A DNA stretch of 64,000 bases from Acanthamoeba sp. SK_2022b (lineage: Eukaryota; Discosea; Longamoebia; Acanthamoebidae): the NCBI GenBank assembly GCA_027943245.1, contig JANDJZ010000002.1, positions 27,698 through 91,697 on the forward strand, given 5' to 3'. Under the pieces are notes generated by a model. That model saw nothing but the letters and a program-made list of their open reading frames with translations, did not search any database and was not told where the DNA came from. The first letter of the stretch is position 1; each line of letters opens with the position of its first letter. Positions 14,452-24,214 of this stretch are shown in pieces. A program made the translations under genes and the position numbers.

Positions 14452-14533
<82 letters not shown>

Positions 14534-15652
14534 CTGATTGGCGACTGAACCGGAGCTCTTCGCTTCATTGAATGACTGCTGCTGACCTTCTCGCTGGGAC
14601 AGAACTTCCCGTCGGTGACGAGCCTCAATCTGTCGGGACGCCTCTCCGAGGCGGAGGAACCGTTCACGGAGACGGTGATGGAGACCTTGGCCGAGTGGGA
14701 AGGCCTCACTTCTCTCGTGCTCCTCCGCTGCACCTTCCCCGAATCTGTCGGTGGCGCTCCTCTCCTCCTCTCCTCTCCTCTTCTCTGCTCCGTCATATGA
14801 CGGAGAATATATTCTCTCCTCTTCTCTGCTTCATTTGGCTTCTCACCCTTTGAGCACACGCCACCACAGCGCCGCTGTTTGCGCAACTCACGAGTCTGCG
14901 CACGCTGGAGCTGGGGAGCGACAGGCAGGGTACATTGGGGGGGAGGCACAGCGCAGCTCCAGCGGCCGCTATCCTGGCATGTTACTGACAAGTAATGTTC
15001 CCATGCGCGGCTCGACAGATGCTTCGGGCGAGTTCCGGGTCCACGGGGCCATCCTGGAGACCGTGGCGGGACTGACCCAGCTGGAGGAGCTCCGCCTGTC
15101 CAACTGCGCTGAGCTCGCCAGCGATACGCTGGCGAGGGTGCTGCAGTTCGCGAACCTGACCAAGCTCGACCTGGCGTGGAGCCCCCTGTGGTCGCCCGGC
15201 TCGATCGAGCGGCCAAACGCGACTCTGGTACAGGTGCACCACGTCGCACACAGGCCGGCCACTCCAGGCTCACGAGCGGTCTCTCTCCCGCACAGAAATG
15301 GCTGAAGATCACTCCCTCCGTGGGGGAGCTGCGCGGTGTCGTTCAAGACATCGCGCGACTGTTTCCTGCCCTGCACACTCTCGAGATCAGCGTACGCCTG
15401 CCTCCACACGAAACAGCGCTGTGCGCGGAGCACAGGTGAGCGAATGCTGAGGCTGAACGGTTGTGCTGATGTGTTGAACGGGTGGTACGCCAGGTGCCCG
15501 CGCTCCCGGAGGACTTGGCGTCACCAGCGGTCACACTGCCGTCTGTGCGTAGGCTTGTGGTGAGGACAGGGGAGTCAACCGATGTATCGGGCCTCCTCTC
15601 ACTCATGCCAAACGTCGAGCACACCACACTCGACCGCTCCCTTGCGCAGTGA
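13649..15652 (+). CDS. Leucine-rich repeat protein
   Basis: Repeat protein probably used for protein binding; no catalytic domain seen. The N-terminus METRAQHEEGTALEPQPLRE leads into a helical region (VPLRLAVFHFLCKHM) that resembles the start of F-box/RNI-like proteins but has no clear F-box. LRR segments follow across many introns: DLPLTSLNLAKMDQLFG, DSLTHLDILTSAPDDLD, FPSVTSLNLSGRLSEAEE, LTSLVLLRCTFPES, LTSLRTLELGSDRQ, LTQLEELRLSNCAELASDTL, ANLTKLDLAWSPLWSPGS, FPALHTLEISVRL and LPSVRRLVVRTGE. It ends SLMPNVEHTTLDRSLAQ with TGA at 15650-15652. The 161-base exon 14288-14448 sits between two long complementary microsatellites. The splice joining the second exon (about 13939-14090) could not be settled. 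Confidence 0.72.
14181..14252. repeat. Compound (CT)n-(TG)n microsatellite in intron
   Basis: About ten CT units followed by about 25 TG units, in the intron just before the exon at 14288-14448 of the LRR gene. It is the reverse complement in order and type of the (CA)n-(GA)n tract in the next intron. Confidence 0.95.
14453..14533. repeat. Compound (CA)n-(GA)n microsatellite in intron
   Basis: About 30 CA units followed by about 11 GA units, beginning a few bases after the splice donor at 14449. Together with the preceding intron's tract it forms a long imperfect inverted repeat around one exon. Confidence 0.95.
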
Positions 15653-15830
15653 GGTTGATTGCGGCTGGTAGCTTTGCAAGAAGTTGACGATTTGGTCGTC
15701 GTAGTTGGTTGATGACAACGTTTTATCCTCAACCATCGCGGTTGGGTACAGGCCTCGAACCAACTGTCATATTTCCCTAGTGTACAGTCACGCACCACAA
15801 CATCAACGTGTTCACTCTAAGCTCTCCTCC

Positions 15831-18035
15831 CTACACCGTCCGCGACAAATCGGTCATCTCAGCGCTGATCTGCTCCTGCATGGAGGACAAGGCGCGCTTC
15901 CTCCTGCGTGACCTGATCCACGCAGCCACGAGGATGGCCACGATGGCCACCACCACCATCACCACCGCTCCGCCCACCAGCCCTGCATCAAGCCCCCCCC
16001 CCAATCATTGCCACTCGATCAGGAGGCCGCTTCGCAATCAGCAGCTTGAACAGAGTGCGCACCAGCAACGAGGCCAGCCAGAAGTGCGTTGTCGTCTCCT
16101 CCGCCACAGCCTGACGACGACGACGGCTTGATCAGCACCGCGTACGAAGTCGACGAGCTCGACGTCTCGTAGCCCGGTGGGCACTCGCTGTTCTGTTTGT
16201 AATTGATCTTCACGCTCTTGAACGTCGACGGCGCGCCCGACTGCCGTTTGGCCACATCGTCGTCGTCATGGCTCTCTGCGGTGGCGGCCAATGTGCCGCA
16301 CTGGCCGGAGGAGGAGGAGACGAGCGTGAAGCTGTAGGACTGGCTCGTGTCGACCTTGAAATCGACGTCCAACTCGAGTGCGCCGTCCAAGGTGGTGCAG
16401 CCTGAAGCGCGGATGGAGCCGAAGAGGTTCCTGCTCGTCGCTGCCAGCTTCAGGGTCGAGCGCGGCTGCAACTTGAGATCGCCAGCGATCACCACCGTCG
16501 TGCTGCCGGCATCGACCACCTCGTCGTCGGCCACCTCGAGATCGCCTCCCACGAGCCACGTGCCGTTGATGCACTTGGCCGGTTTGCCCTCTAGCGCAGC
16601 TGGCAGGGCCCCGCACGCCGAGCAGTCCTCGGGGCACGTATCGACGCTCTCGGTCGGCTCCTGGCAGAATCCGTCGCCGCATCTGGGAGTCTCTTTATAC
16701 ACACCGACTCCTCTGGTCAATGCTTCGTCGCATGTCGTCACCGGGAAGACAGTTTAGAGAGGGAGAGAGGTCGGTACGAGAGCAGTCGGCGAGGTGGGGG
16801 CGGTAGGTCCACGAGTACTGGCCCGAAGTGATGTCCACCTGATATTGCTTACCTCCGATCATCAGGCCACTCGGCACGCCTTGTGGGGTTGGATTGGTGA
16901 GCTTCAGAAGCCGGCCATCATACATGCTCCTCCGGCATGTCGTTGCACACGTGCGTAAAGGAAAGAAGGAGAAGGGGGTGGGATACTGATGTTAACCCAG
17001 AACCAGCCATTGAGCTGATTGACATTCGCAGTGACGCTGTCGATGGAGCTGAAATTGTTGCTCAAGTCGACGATCGATACCTTTGTCGCAGCCCCATCTG
17101 AGTCGAACCAGTGAGCCAGGGGTGATGGGAACGGGGCAAAGTGTACGGTACCAATAGGCTGAGTGGTGGCGAACTGCCAGTTGGTGTCATTCCTCAACGT
17201 TGAGACCTCGACCACCCCGTCGGGCGGGAAGGCGACCCATGTCGACGCCGACGCCGCCTGCTAGTAACACGACTTTAAAACTCTTCAGGTAATTGGGAGA
17301 AAGAAGATTAGGAACATGCCTGGGTGGTGTTGCTGTCGGTGGTCAGACGGAGCACTTGATTGACTGTGCTATCCGTGCCGTTACCAAAGGTGCCAATGCC
17401 GATGCTGGTCATCACCGGGTTCAAAACTGTTGGTAGGCCAGCTGTTAGCTGGTCTGATCTCTTCGTCGCCTGGAAGATCACGTACGTTGTTGAGTCATCA
17501 CGCTGAGGAAGAGGCCGTTCACAGAGAAGCGAATCGGTGCACTCCCAGATACGATGGCCCACGGCTGCTCATTCGCCCAGTCCACAATCTTCTGAGTTCG
17601 ACAGGCAACGTTCCCGCCCAATGCGGCCCAGGCCACAGTCTGTGCCTGGTCGTTCTTGGTGGCGTTGGTGGTGACGTTGGCTACGCCGACGAGCGAGCGG
17701 TAGAGGTTGACCTGGCCCAGGACATTAGCCCTGTCCGTCGCCTGGGGTCGGGGTGACGAGGTCGGCCGATCCCAGACACGAAGATATTAGCAAAAAACGT
17801 TAAAAAAAATTAAAAACACCAACCCCATGTCCCCAGCACTGCCTGCAGAGCAGTTGCCGTCTACGGAGCCGCCGATCCATTGGGGCCAGTTTTGATGGTC
17901 AGGGAGGTCGCGTGCGTTCCACAAGGCGCAAGCTTGGGCGAACGTGCGCGAGACGCCTGCACCCTCAGCCACCGGGGGTAGGCCGAGTACAACTGCCACC
18001 GCCACAATAAGAAGAAGAAGAGGGAGGCGCTCCAT
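15831..18035 (-). CDS. Type I membrane protein, inverted-pair copy A
   Basis: Predicted secreted-pathway protein with one C-terminal membrane helix. It starts with a signal peptide (MERLPLLLLIVAVAVVLGLP, cleavage likely near VAEGAG), followed by GVSRTFAQACALWNARDLPD. The lumenal part contains several NxS/T sites and VSIVDLSNNFSSIDSVTANV. A Cys-rich stretch (GDGFCQEPTESVDTCPEDC, SACGALPAALEGKPAKC) and a beta-rich domain (GTWLVGGDLEVADDEVVDAG, STTVVIAGDLKLQPRSTLKL) follow. After an intron comes the helix GGAVVMVVVAIVAILVAAW with a basic cytosolic tail and TAG at 15831-15833. Start ATG 18035. It is the mirror copy of the plus-strand gene starting at 18365. The region around FNFYRMLAGLANV in the partner weakly recalls CAP/SCP domains; family otherwise unrecognised. 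Confidence 0.8.
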
Positions 18036-18364
18036 GTTGTTATGCAGAACGAGAAGAGACCCGACCTGGGCGCTCTTCTCCGCGGTAAGCTGACCAATTG
18101 GGCGATAAGGCCCTTTGCGATCGCCACGCTACCCGCAACGATTGGAGAGGACACCTGGCAGGGAACTCTTTTAAGCAAATGGCTCATTACTAAAACGCAC
18201 CAATGGCAGCGCCGCTCGTAAAATGAGCTGGGGCCCAGAGGCTAAAGCTGACCGTTTTCCTGCCCTCTTCCCTTCAGGTAACCGTGTGGTGCCGACCAAC
18301 CGGAAGGCTGTTTACACGGCCGTGTACTTGAACCCACTCTCTGTATCGCCCCAGCAGCAAAAGG
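18036..18364. promoter_or_regulatory. Divergent promoter region between inverted-pair genes
   Basis: The 329 bases between the two opposite ATG codons form the centre of the inverted duplication. The two sides are not obviously palindromic here, unlike the coding 3' parts. No clear TATA or other motif seen. Confidence 0.45.
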
Positions 18365-20664
18365 ATGAAGCTCAGGTCCCTGGTCCTTCTCGTCACCACA
18401 ATCGTGGCGACCGCCTTGATCTTTAAGCTGGAGGTGGCCCAGGGTGCGGGTGTCTCACGCACGTTCACCCAAGCTTGCGCCTTGTGGAACGCACGCGACA
18501 GCCCCGAAAGTCAGAACTGGCCCCAATGGACCGGCGGCTCCCTCTCTGGCGAGTGCTCCGCAAGCGCCTCAGGGGACATGAATGTACCTACACCTCACCT
18601 CTCCTCCCCATCTCTGTTGGAACCTTTCATAAATGAGAACCGTTCATAAATGAGTTCGGTTCACCGGCGTTTGGGGGGGGGGGCAATAAGCCTTCGGACA
18701 GGGCCAACGTCCTGGGCCAGTTCAACTTCTACCGCATGCTCGCCGGCTTGGCCAACGTGACCACCAACGCCACCAAGAACTCGCAGGCACAGACCGTCGC
18801 CTGGTCCTACGTGCTCGGAAACTCATCCTGCACCACGAGCGAGATCAACATCTGGGCTTCCCAACAGAACATCGTGTGGCGCAACTCAACAGTGCCCCAC
18901 CTGCTCCCCTTCGAGGTGGGCGGCCTTTTCCTGAACACCGGCACTCAGCGCAGTACGTGCCATGCCCGCTAGGCGAGCGACGGCCGTTGTCGCAACTAAC
19001 GCTCTGGCGCGTTCAGTTTTCAATCCTGTTCTGACCAACATCGGCATCGGCACCTACGGCAACGAGACGATCCCTGTTGTCTACCAAACGCTGGCCATGA
19101 CCACGGACCCCAGCGTCAACACCACCGAGGTACGGTTCCCTATCCAGTCGGTCGCCGCGACTCTGCTGTCCCAAACACGAAGGACGCTTAAGCTTGCCGA
19201 TGGCGCGGGTGGTGTGGCAGGCGGCATCGGCGTCGACTTGGTTCGCCTTCCCGCCCGACGGCGTGATCGAAGTCTCCGTGTTGGATAACAGCACCAACTG
19301 GCAATTTGCCACCACGCAACCTATTGGTATGTAATCGCCACCATCATCCAGCAACTGCGCTCACTTTCTCTCGACTACGTTGCCAAAGACGAGCCTTCGG
19401 TGTCTATCATCGACTTGAGCAACAACTTTAGCCCCATAGAGGGCGTTAGTGCAGATTTCAATCAGCACAATGGCTGGTTCTGGGTCGACATCAGTATCCC
19501 ACCCTCTCCTTGCCACCCCCATCCCTTCCCCTTTACACACGCAACGACATGGCGGGAGCCGGAGGAGCATGCATGACCCTTTGGTGATCACCACCACTAA
19601 TCAAAAAACGCTCCAACCCCACAAGGCGTGCCGAGTGGCCTGATGATTGGAGGGAAGCAATATCAGGTGGACATCACTTCGGGCCAGTACTCGTGGACCT
19701 ACCGCCCCCACCTCGCCGACTGCTCTCGTACCAATCTCTCTGCCAAGCCTCCGCTTTGGCGCCTTTGTTTGCTGATTGGTTGACTTTGGATGCGCAGAAC
19801 CTGCCAGGTGCGGCGATGGATTTTGTCAGTCGACCGAGACCGCAGCCACATGTCCCGAGGACTGCTCGGCGTGCGGGACCCTGCCAGCGGCGCTCGAGGG
19901 CAAACCGGCCAAGTGCATCAACGGCACGTGGCTCGTGGGAGGCGATCTCGAGGTGGCCGACGACGAGGTGGTCGATGCCGGCAGCACGACGGTGGTGATC
20001 GCTGGCGATCTCAAGTTGCAGCCGCGCTCGACCCTGAAGCTGGCAGCGACGAGCAGAAACCTCTTCGGCTCCATCCGCGCTTCAGGCTGCACCACCTTGG
20101 ATGGCGCACTCGAGTTGGACGTCGATTTCAAGGTCGACACGAGCCAGTCCTACAGCTTCACGCTCGTCTCCTCCTCCTCCGGCCAGTGCGGCACACCGGC
20201 CGCCACCGCAGAGAGGCATGCTGATGGAGACGACGACGATGACGAGGACGTGGCCAAACGGCAGTCGGGCGCGCCGTCGACGTTCAAGAGCGTGAAGATC
20301 AATTACAAACAGAACAGCGAGTGCCCACCGGGCTACGAGACGTCGAGCTCGTCGACTTCGTACGCGGTGCTGATCAAGCCGTCGTCGTCGTCAGGCTGTG
20401 GCGGAGGAGACGACAACGCACTTCTGGCTGGCCTCGTTGCTGGTGCGAGCCACCTCAGTGCAGGCGGAGTTTCGAGTGGGTGGGTGCAGGAATTTACGGC
20501 ACTTGTGGTGGTGGGTTGATGCAGGGCTGGTGGGCGGAGCGGTAGTTGTGGTGGTGGTGGCCATCGTGGCCATCCTCGTGGCTGCGTGGGTGAGGTCACG
20601 CAGGAGGAAGCGCGCCATGGCTTCCATCAAGGAGCGAGTAGGAGTCGAGATGAGCAAAGTGTGA
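18365..20664 (+). CDS. Type I membrane protein, inverted-pair copy B
   Basis: Paralogue of the minus-strand neighbour. Signal peptide MKLRSLVLLVTTIVATALIF; mature start near GAGVSRTFTQACALWNARD. Next comes ANVLGQFNFYRMLAGLANVT, weakly like the start of a CAP domain, many NxS/T sites, and IGIGTYGNETIPVVYQTLAM. The Cys-rich part (GDGFCQSTETAATCPEDC) and the segment from PAALEGKPAKCINGTWLVGG to GCGGGDDNALLAGLVAGA are almost identical to copy A. After an intron ending with the acceptor near 20526 comes the membrane helix GGAVVVVVVAIVAILVAAW and tail RSRRRKRAMASIKE, with TGA at 20662-20664. Relative to copy A it has an acidic insertion (about 20225-20250, HADGDDDDDED). Start ATG 18365. Role unknown; a cell-surface receptor or adhesion role is only a guess. 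Confidence 0.8.
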
Positions 20665-20791
20665 GGAAGCGTGTGACGAAGAATGAATGAACAAAAGGCT
20701 GCACAGCATACTCTCCCAAAGAGTGGAGCGACGCACGCGGCACGCACATGCTCAGACTCAGACCATGGTCTCTTTATTGGATTGTGGGAAC

Positions 20792-21442
20792 TTAGTTTGT
20801 GGCGTTGTACACGTCGCGGCTGAGGTAAGACTTAATGTGCTCTCTCTCCGACACGCTGTTGAAGAGCTTCTTGACGGCGGGGAAAGCGGCTAGGGAGTCG
20901 CGGCTGCCCTCTACTTTGTTGAAGGCTAGCTGCAGTGCAGCCCACAGGCTCAAATCCGCATAGCTCAGCCTGGAGCCCACGAAGAAGCCGTTATTACCGT
21001 TCTTCTCGAGCAGCTTCTCGAGGTTGGCCAGCTGAGCAGGCAGGGTCTCTTTCACGAGCTTCTCCATGGCCTGGGCCTGCTGGTCAGCCGGCGTGAGGAA
21101 GATGGCAGTGGCAACGGCGGTGTACGTCTCGGCGACGCCCTCGTTGGCCTGGTCGATCAAGGCCTCCTCGTGAGCATTGGTGCCGTTGTAGCCGTACTTG
21201 CGAGCCAGGTGGCGGGTGATGGCCCCGCTCTGAACCAGCGTCAGACCGGGCTCCTCGTAGAGCGGGATCTGTCCGAAGACAAGCTTCCCCGCGGCAGTAA
21301 GCTGGGCCTTGAGCTCGGGCCAGTTGGAGACAGCCACGAAGTCGTAGTCCACGCCAGCATCCTCAAGCAGAAGGCGGGGCGCCTCGGCGCGACCAACGAG
21401 GTTGAAGTAAGTGAGAGTGGGCTTCGAGACAGTGCTGGTCAT
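20792..21442 (-). CDS. Glutathione S-transferase (sigma/pi-like)
   Basis: Cytosolic detoxification enzyme that joins glutathione to electrophiles. A single exon encodes the thioredoxin-like N-domain (KPTLTYFNLVGRAEAPRLLL, with Tyr in the usual sigma/pi catalytic position), the glutathione-binding FGQIPLYEEPGLTLVQSGAI segment (cis-Pro and QS pair) and the helical C-domain (LSYADLSLWAALQLAF, with the N-capping Asp). Length, about 216 residues, is normal. Start ATG at 21442 (TSTVSKP follows); stop TAA at 20792-20794. A minus-strand AATAAA lies a few bases after the stop, at about 20773-20779. It converges with the type I membrane protein gene, 127 bases away. Class is judged by eye only. Confidence 0.92.
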   Translation of the reverse strand: MTSTVSKPTLTYFNLVGRAEAPRLLLEDAGVDYDFVAVSNWPELKAQLTAAGKLVFGQIPLYEEPGLTLVQSGAITRHLARKYGYNGTNAHEEALIDQANEGVAETYTAVATAIFLTPADQQAQAMEKLVKETLPAQLANLEKLLEKNGNNGFFVGSRLSYADLSLWAALQLAFNKVEGSRDSLAAFPAVKKLFNSVSEREHIKSYLSRDVYNATN

Positions 21443-21764
21443 CTTGTTTGTTGTGTTGCCGTGTGTTGTAGAATGTGAAACTACAACAGATGAGTGAGCA
21501 CATATACAGCAGTGAGGAAGCCTCGAGAAGCGCCGACATGTGCGCCGCAAATCGGCGTGTTGGGCGCCGCAAATAGGGGTAAGGCGTTAATTTTTGGCCG
21601 AAATGGTTGCAGAAAGGTTTTTAATTGTCAGAAAAGAAAAATGACTAGGGACAAAAGTTTACAAAAAGGCGCCCCCGGAGTCATTCTTGACTTCGCGTTG
21701 ACCGGAGAGGAGAGGGAGAGAGGAAGCAGAGAGGAGGACTGGGAAGAGAGACGTTGGCAAGCGC
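21443..21764. other. Intergenic region between GST and actobindin-like gene
   Basis: Promoter side of the GST gene and 3' side of the actobindin-like gene, both on the minus strand. No gene or repeat recognised. Confidence 0.4.
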
Positions 21765-22931
21765 TTAGATGTGCTTGAGCTCGGTGCCCTGGCGGACCTC
21801 GTCGAGGAAGCCCTTCTTGTCCCAGGTCTTGAGGTGGATGTCCTTAGCGATAGCCGGCTGGGACTTGTCGAGCGTCTCCACATGCTTGAGGTCAACGTCC
21901 GCGTGGCGCAGCTCGTCGAGCAGCTTGGCCTTGCCGCCGGCCACCTTCTTCGAGCCAGAGGACGGGGCCCGCACGCCGGCGCCGTTGTCGGCGACGTGGA
22001 CGAGCTGGCTGCGGGCCTGGGGGGAGACGAGGTCCTTGAGGAGGTCGTTGCGACGCTCGTCGGCGGCAGCAAGACCGCGGAGAAGGTCGAGGCGGGGGGC
22101 CGACCTATCCTTGATGAGCGAGGGTGACACGGAGTGCAACTTCTGGGGGTCGCTGCGACGGATGGCGGCCCAGAGGTCGAGGTAACGGTCGCTGCGGCCC
22201 TTGAAGCCGCGGATGTCCTTCTTGGTGAGCGGGATAGAACGGATGAGGCCACGCTCGCGCACGGCGACGAAGACCATGGGCTTCATCGTGCGACGCTCGC
22301 GAATCTCCTTGAGCAGCGGCTGCACGTTGTACTGCTTGAGCTTGAAGGTGGTGCGGCCGGCGCCGGCGGCCAGGAAGAGGTCGGCGGGGTCGCGCTCGCG
22401 CACCTCGACGTGGCGCAGCCTCTGCCAAGAGGCGCTGAACGAGCGCATGAGCTGTGAGAGCAGGGCCTCGCGGCGCATGAGGACCTCCACGATCTGGGCG
22501 CGCAGCTTCTGGAACTTCTTCTCCTCCTCGAGGGCCTTCTGGAGCTTGACCTCGGTCTGGCCCTTGATGCGCTGCTGGTGGCCTGAGGCCTTGAGCTGCT
22601 CGTCCTTGAGCATGCGGCCGAAGGCCTCCTTGATGGCGCCCAGGAACTGGTCCTTGTAGCCCACCATGAGGGAGGCCTCGGTCTCGAGCTTGTCCTTGGC
22701 ACGGTCGAACCTCTCGGCATTGAACACCGAGTCGAACCCGTCGCGCGCCTCGTCGATGGTGTCGAGCGGGTGAGTCACCTTGCTCTTGATGGTGCTGCCG
22801 GCCTTGAGCGAGCGGCCGCGCACGTCGTCGACGAGTTCGCCAGCCTTGTCAACGAGCACCTCCTTGTACTCCTCGGCCTTTTCCTTGTACTCCTCGACCT
22901 TCTCCTTGGCGTGAAGCTTGTACGAGTCCAT
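21765..22931 (-). CDS. Actobindin-like (beta-thymosin/WH2) protein with long helical N-terminus
   Basis: Intronless, 388 residues. The C-terminal about 57 residues hold one and a half repeats of the Acanthamoeba actobindin type: LLDELRHADVDLKHVETLDK, SQPAI, then WDKKGFLDEVRQGTELKHI and stop. In actobindin the LKHxET core binds monomeric actin, so G-actin binding is likely. The first about 250 residues are charged amphipathic helix (HAKEKVEEYKEKAEEYKEVL; QKALEEEKKFQKLRAQIVEV) followed by VQPLLKEIRERRTMKPMVFV; I do not recognise this part. The second LKH motif stops after Ile, so only one complete actin-binding repeat is present. Start ATG 22931, stop TAG at 21765-21767. The lack of introns stands out among its neighbours. 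A TATA-like element lies about 100 bases upstream. Confidence 0.8.
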   Translation of the reverse strand: MDSYKLHAKEKVEEYKEKAEEYKEVLVDKAGELVDDVRGRSLKAGSTIKSKVTHPLDTIDEARDGFDSVFNAERFDRAKDKLETEASLMVGYKDQFLGAIKEAFGRMLKDEQLKASGHQQRIKGQTEVKLQKALEEEKKFQKLRAQIVEVLMRREALLSQLMRSFSASWQRLRHVEVRERDPADLFLAAGAGRTTFKLKQYNVQPLLKEIRERRTMKPMVFVAVRERGLIRSIPLTKKDIRGFKGRSDRYLDLWAAIRRSDPQKLHSVSPSLIKDRSAPRLDLLRGLAAADERRNDLLKDLVSPQARSQLVHVADNGAGVRAPSSGSKKVAGGKAKLLDELRHADVDLKHVETLDKSQPAIAKDIHLKTWDKKGFLDEVRQGTELKHI

Positions 22932-23366
22932 GTTGTGATGTGTGTGTTGTTAGGTTGGATTGCTGATGTTGATGCTGATGCTGCTGTTAGAGCTGTAGTT
23001 GCTGTGATGAGTTAAAGGTCAGTCTCAAGGTCGTATTTAAAGGGCGCGAAGGACCAAGTCAGCAGGTGGTCGGGCCAGGGGAAAGGCCACCAGAATTTCA
23101 AGTGTTTGGCCGAGTGTCCGTAGTTGCGCGAGCGGTCATCTGAACAGCGATTGGGCGATGCATCTGGTTCGAGGGAATTAATAATGAAAATAAAATGGAA
23201 ACTCCCACTCTCCTGCACTCCGCCACGTTATTTGAACCCCTTTCTGACTTGACTTCTGCATAAGTAAATGTAGATAAATGATAAAGTTATTACACACAAA
23301 AAATAGTTTAAAAAGGAAAGGGCAAGAGTGAGGAGGAGAGGTGTATTGGAGGGAAGGTGTCCTCTG
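22932..23366. other. Intergenic region upstream of the actobindin-like gene
   Basis: Holds the promoter of the minus-strand actobindin-like gene and the 3' region of TRM112. Apart from the TATA-like site listed separately I see no gene. Confidence 0.45.
23034..23041 (-). promoter_or_regulatory. TATA-like element
   Basis: TTTAAATA read on the minus strand, about 103 bases before the ATG of the actobindin-like gene, in a GC-rich setting. Position suits a core promoter with a 70-80 base 5' UTR. Confidence 0.35.
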
Positions 23367-24009
23367 TTACACCTCCTCTTCGTTGAGGAGCATGTTGGGA
23401 ATGCCTTTGCTGATGGGGAAAACGCGGGAGCAGTTCTGGCACTTGAGCTCGCCCTCCTTCACGTTGACCTGCGGTAGGGCAAGCAACACAATGACACACC
23501 AAAGAAGCGAACGAACGTGAGTAGCTCGCTCCCTTGTCTCTGCATGGCGAAGACAAACCCAAGGAACACGGGACACGACACAGCACAATGCCGCACTTGC
23601 AAGTACTTGGAAGCACAAACAAAAAGACCACTACATCTCGTGGGACATGGTACCTCGACGAGGGCCGTGTGCAGACCTCGGAGGAAGTTCTCGTCGTCAG
23701 CGGCGTTGGGTGGCAGCTGTTCCGGGATCTCGATCAACAACTGCTCCCCGAGTTGCAATACAATCAAGATTAATCTTTAATCTCTTCATCGTCTGATTAC
23801 CATCCGACATTTGGGGGTTAGGAGGGTACAGCTTTGGCGGCGAAGGCGAGGGCGGAGTAGTCGATCTTGGTGAGCATATGCTTGAGGAATTCGGGGCGGA
23901 ATTCGCTCTCCTCTCGGGTAACCTCCTGGGCATGGAGGGCCAGTGGGTAGTTGTTGCTCGTGCAACCCTTTTTGTTGCACTGCAGCATGTTATGAGTGAG
24001 CAGCTTCAT
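23367..24009 (-). CDS. TRM112: TRM112-like methyltransferase activator
   Basis: Small zinc-binding partner that activates several methyltransferases acting on tRNA, rRNA and release factor eRF1. Three exons: [16 protein letters not shown] with [20 protein letters not shown]; then [20 protein letters not shown] and [10 protein letters not shown]; then [20 protein letters not shown] and [13 protein letters not shown]. The KLLTHN start, the Cys pair KCQNC and the IPNMLLxExEV end are the family signature. Zinc ligands would be the Cys residues in exon 1 (QCNKKGC) and exon 3. Start ATG 24009, stop 23367-23369. It is 205 bases from the divergent PIP kinase gene. Confidence 0.93.
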
Positions 24010-24214
24010 CTTCTTTTGCCGTTTGTGATTCGATAAATTTGATTGCTTCGAATCAAGCGGTCACAATCTTTTTCTTTTTCTTTTCCTTGCCTAACATTTT
24101 TAACTGCATTCTGGGTGATTGAGCAACTGTTCCGTTATCTATCGCGGTTCTCTTCACGTTCGGGCAAGACCGATTCGTCAGGTTATAATTGATTTTTTTG
24201 TGTGGCATAAAGAG
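24010..24214. promoter_or_regulatory. Divergent promoter region (TRM112 / PIP kinase)
   Basis: 205 bases between opposite start codons, AT-richer than the exons. No specific motif is convincing. Confidence 0.4.

Noticed and set aside
14127..14507. Open frames made of Val-Cys or Thr-His runs
   Set aside because: They are translations of TG/CA microsatellites in introns.
22134..22457. Plus-strand frames opposite the actobindin-like gene
   Set aside because: They are antisense shadows of a GC-rich single-exon gene.
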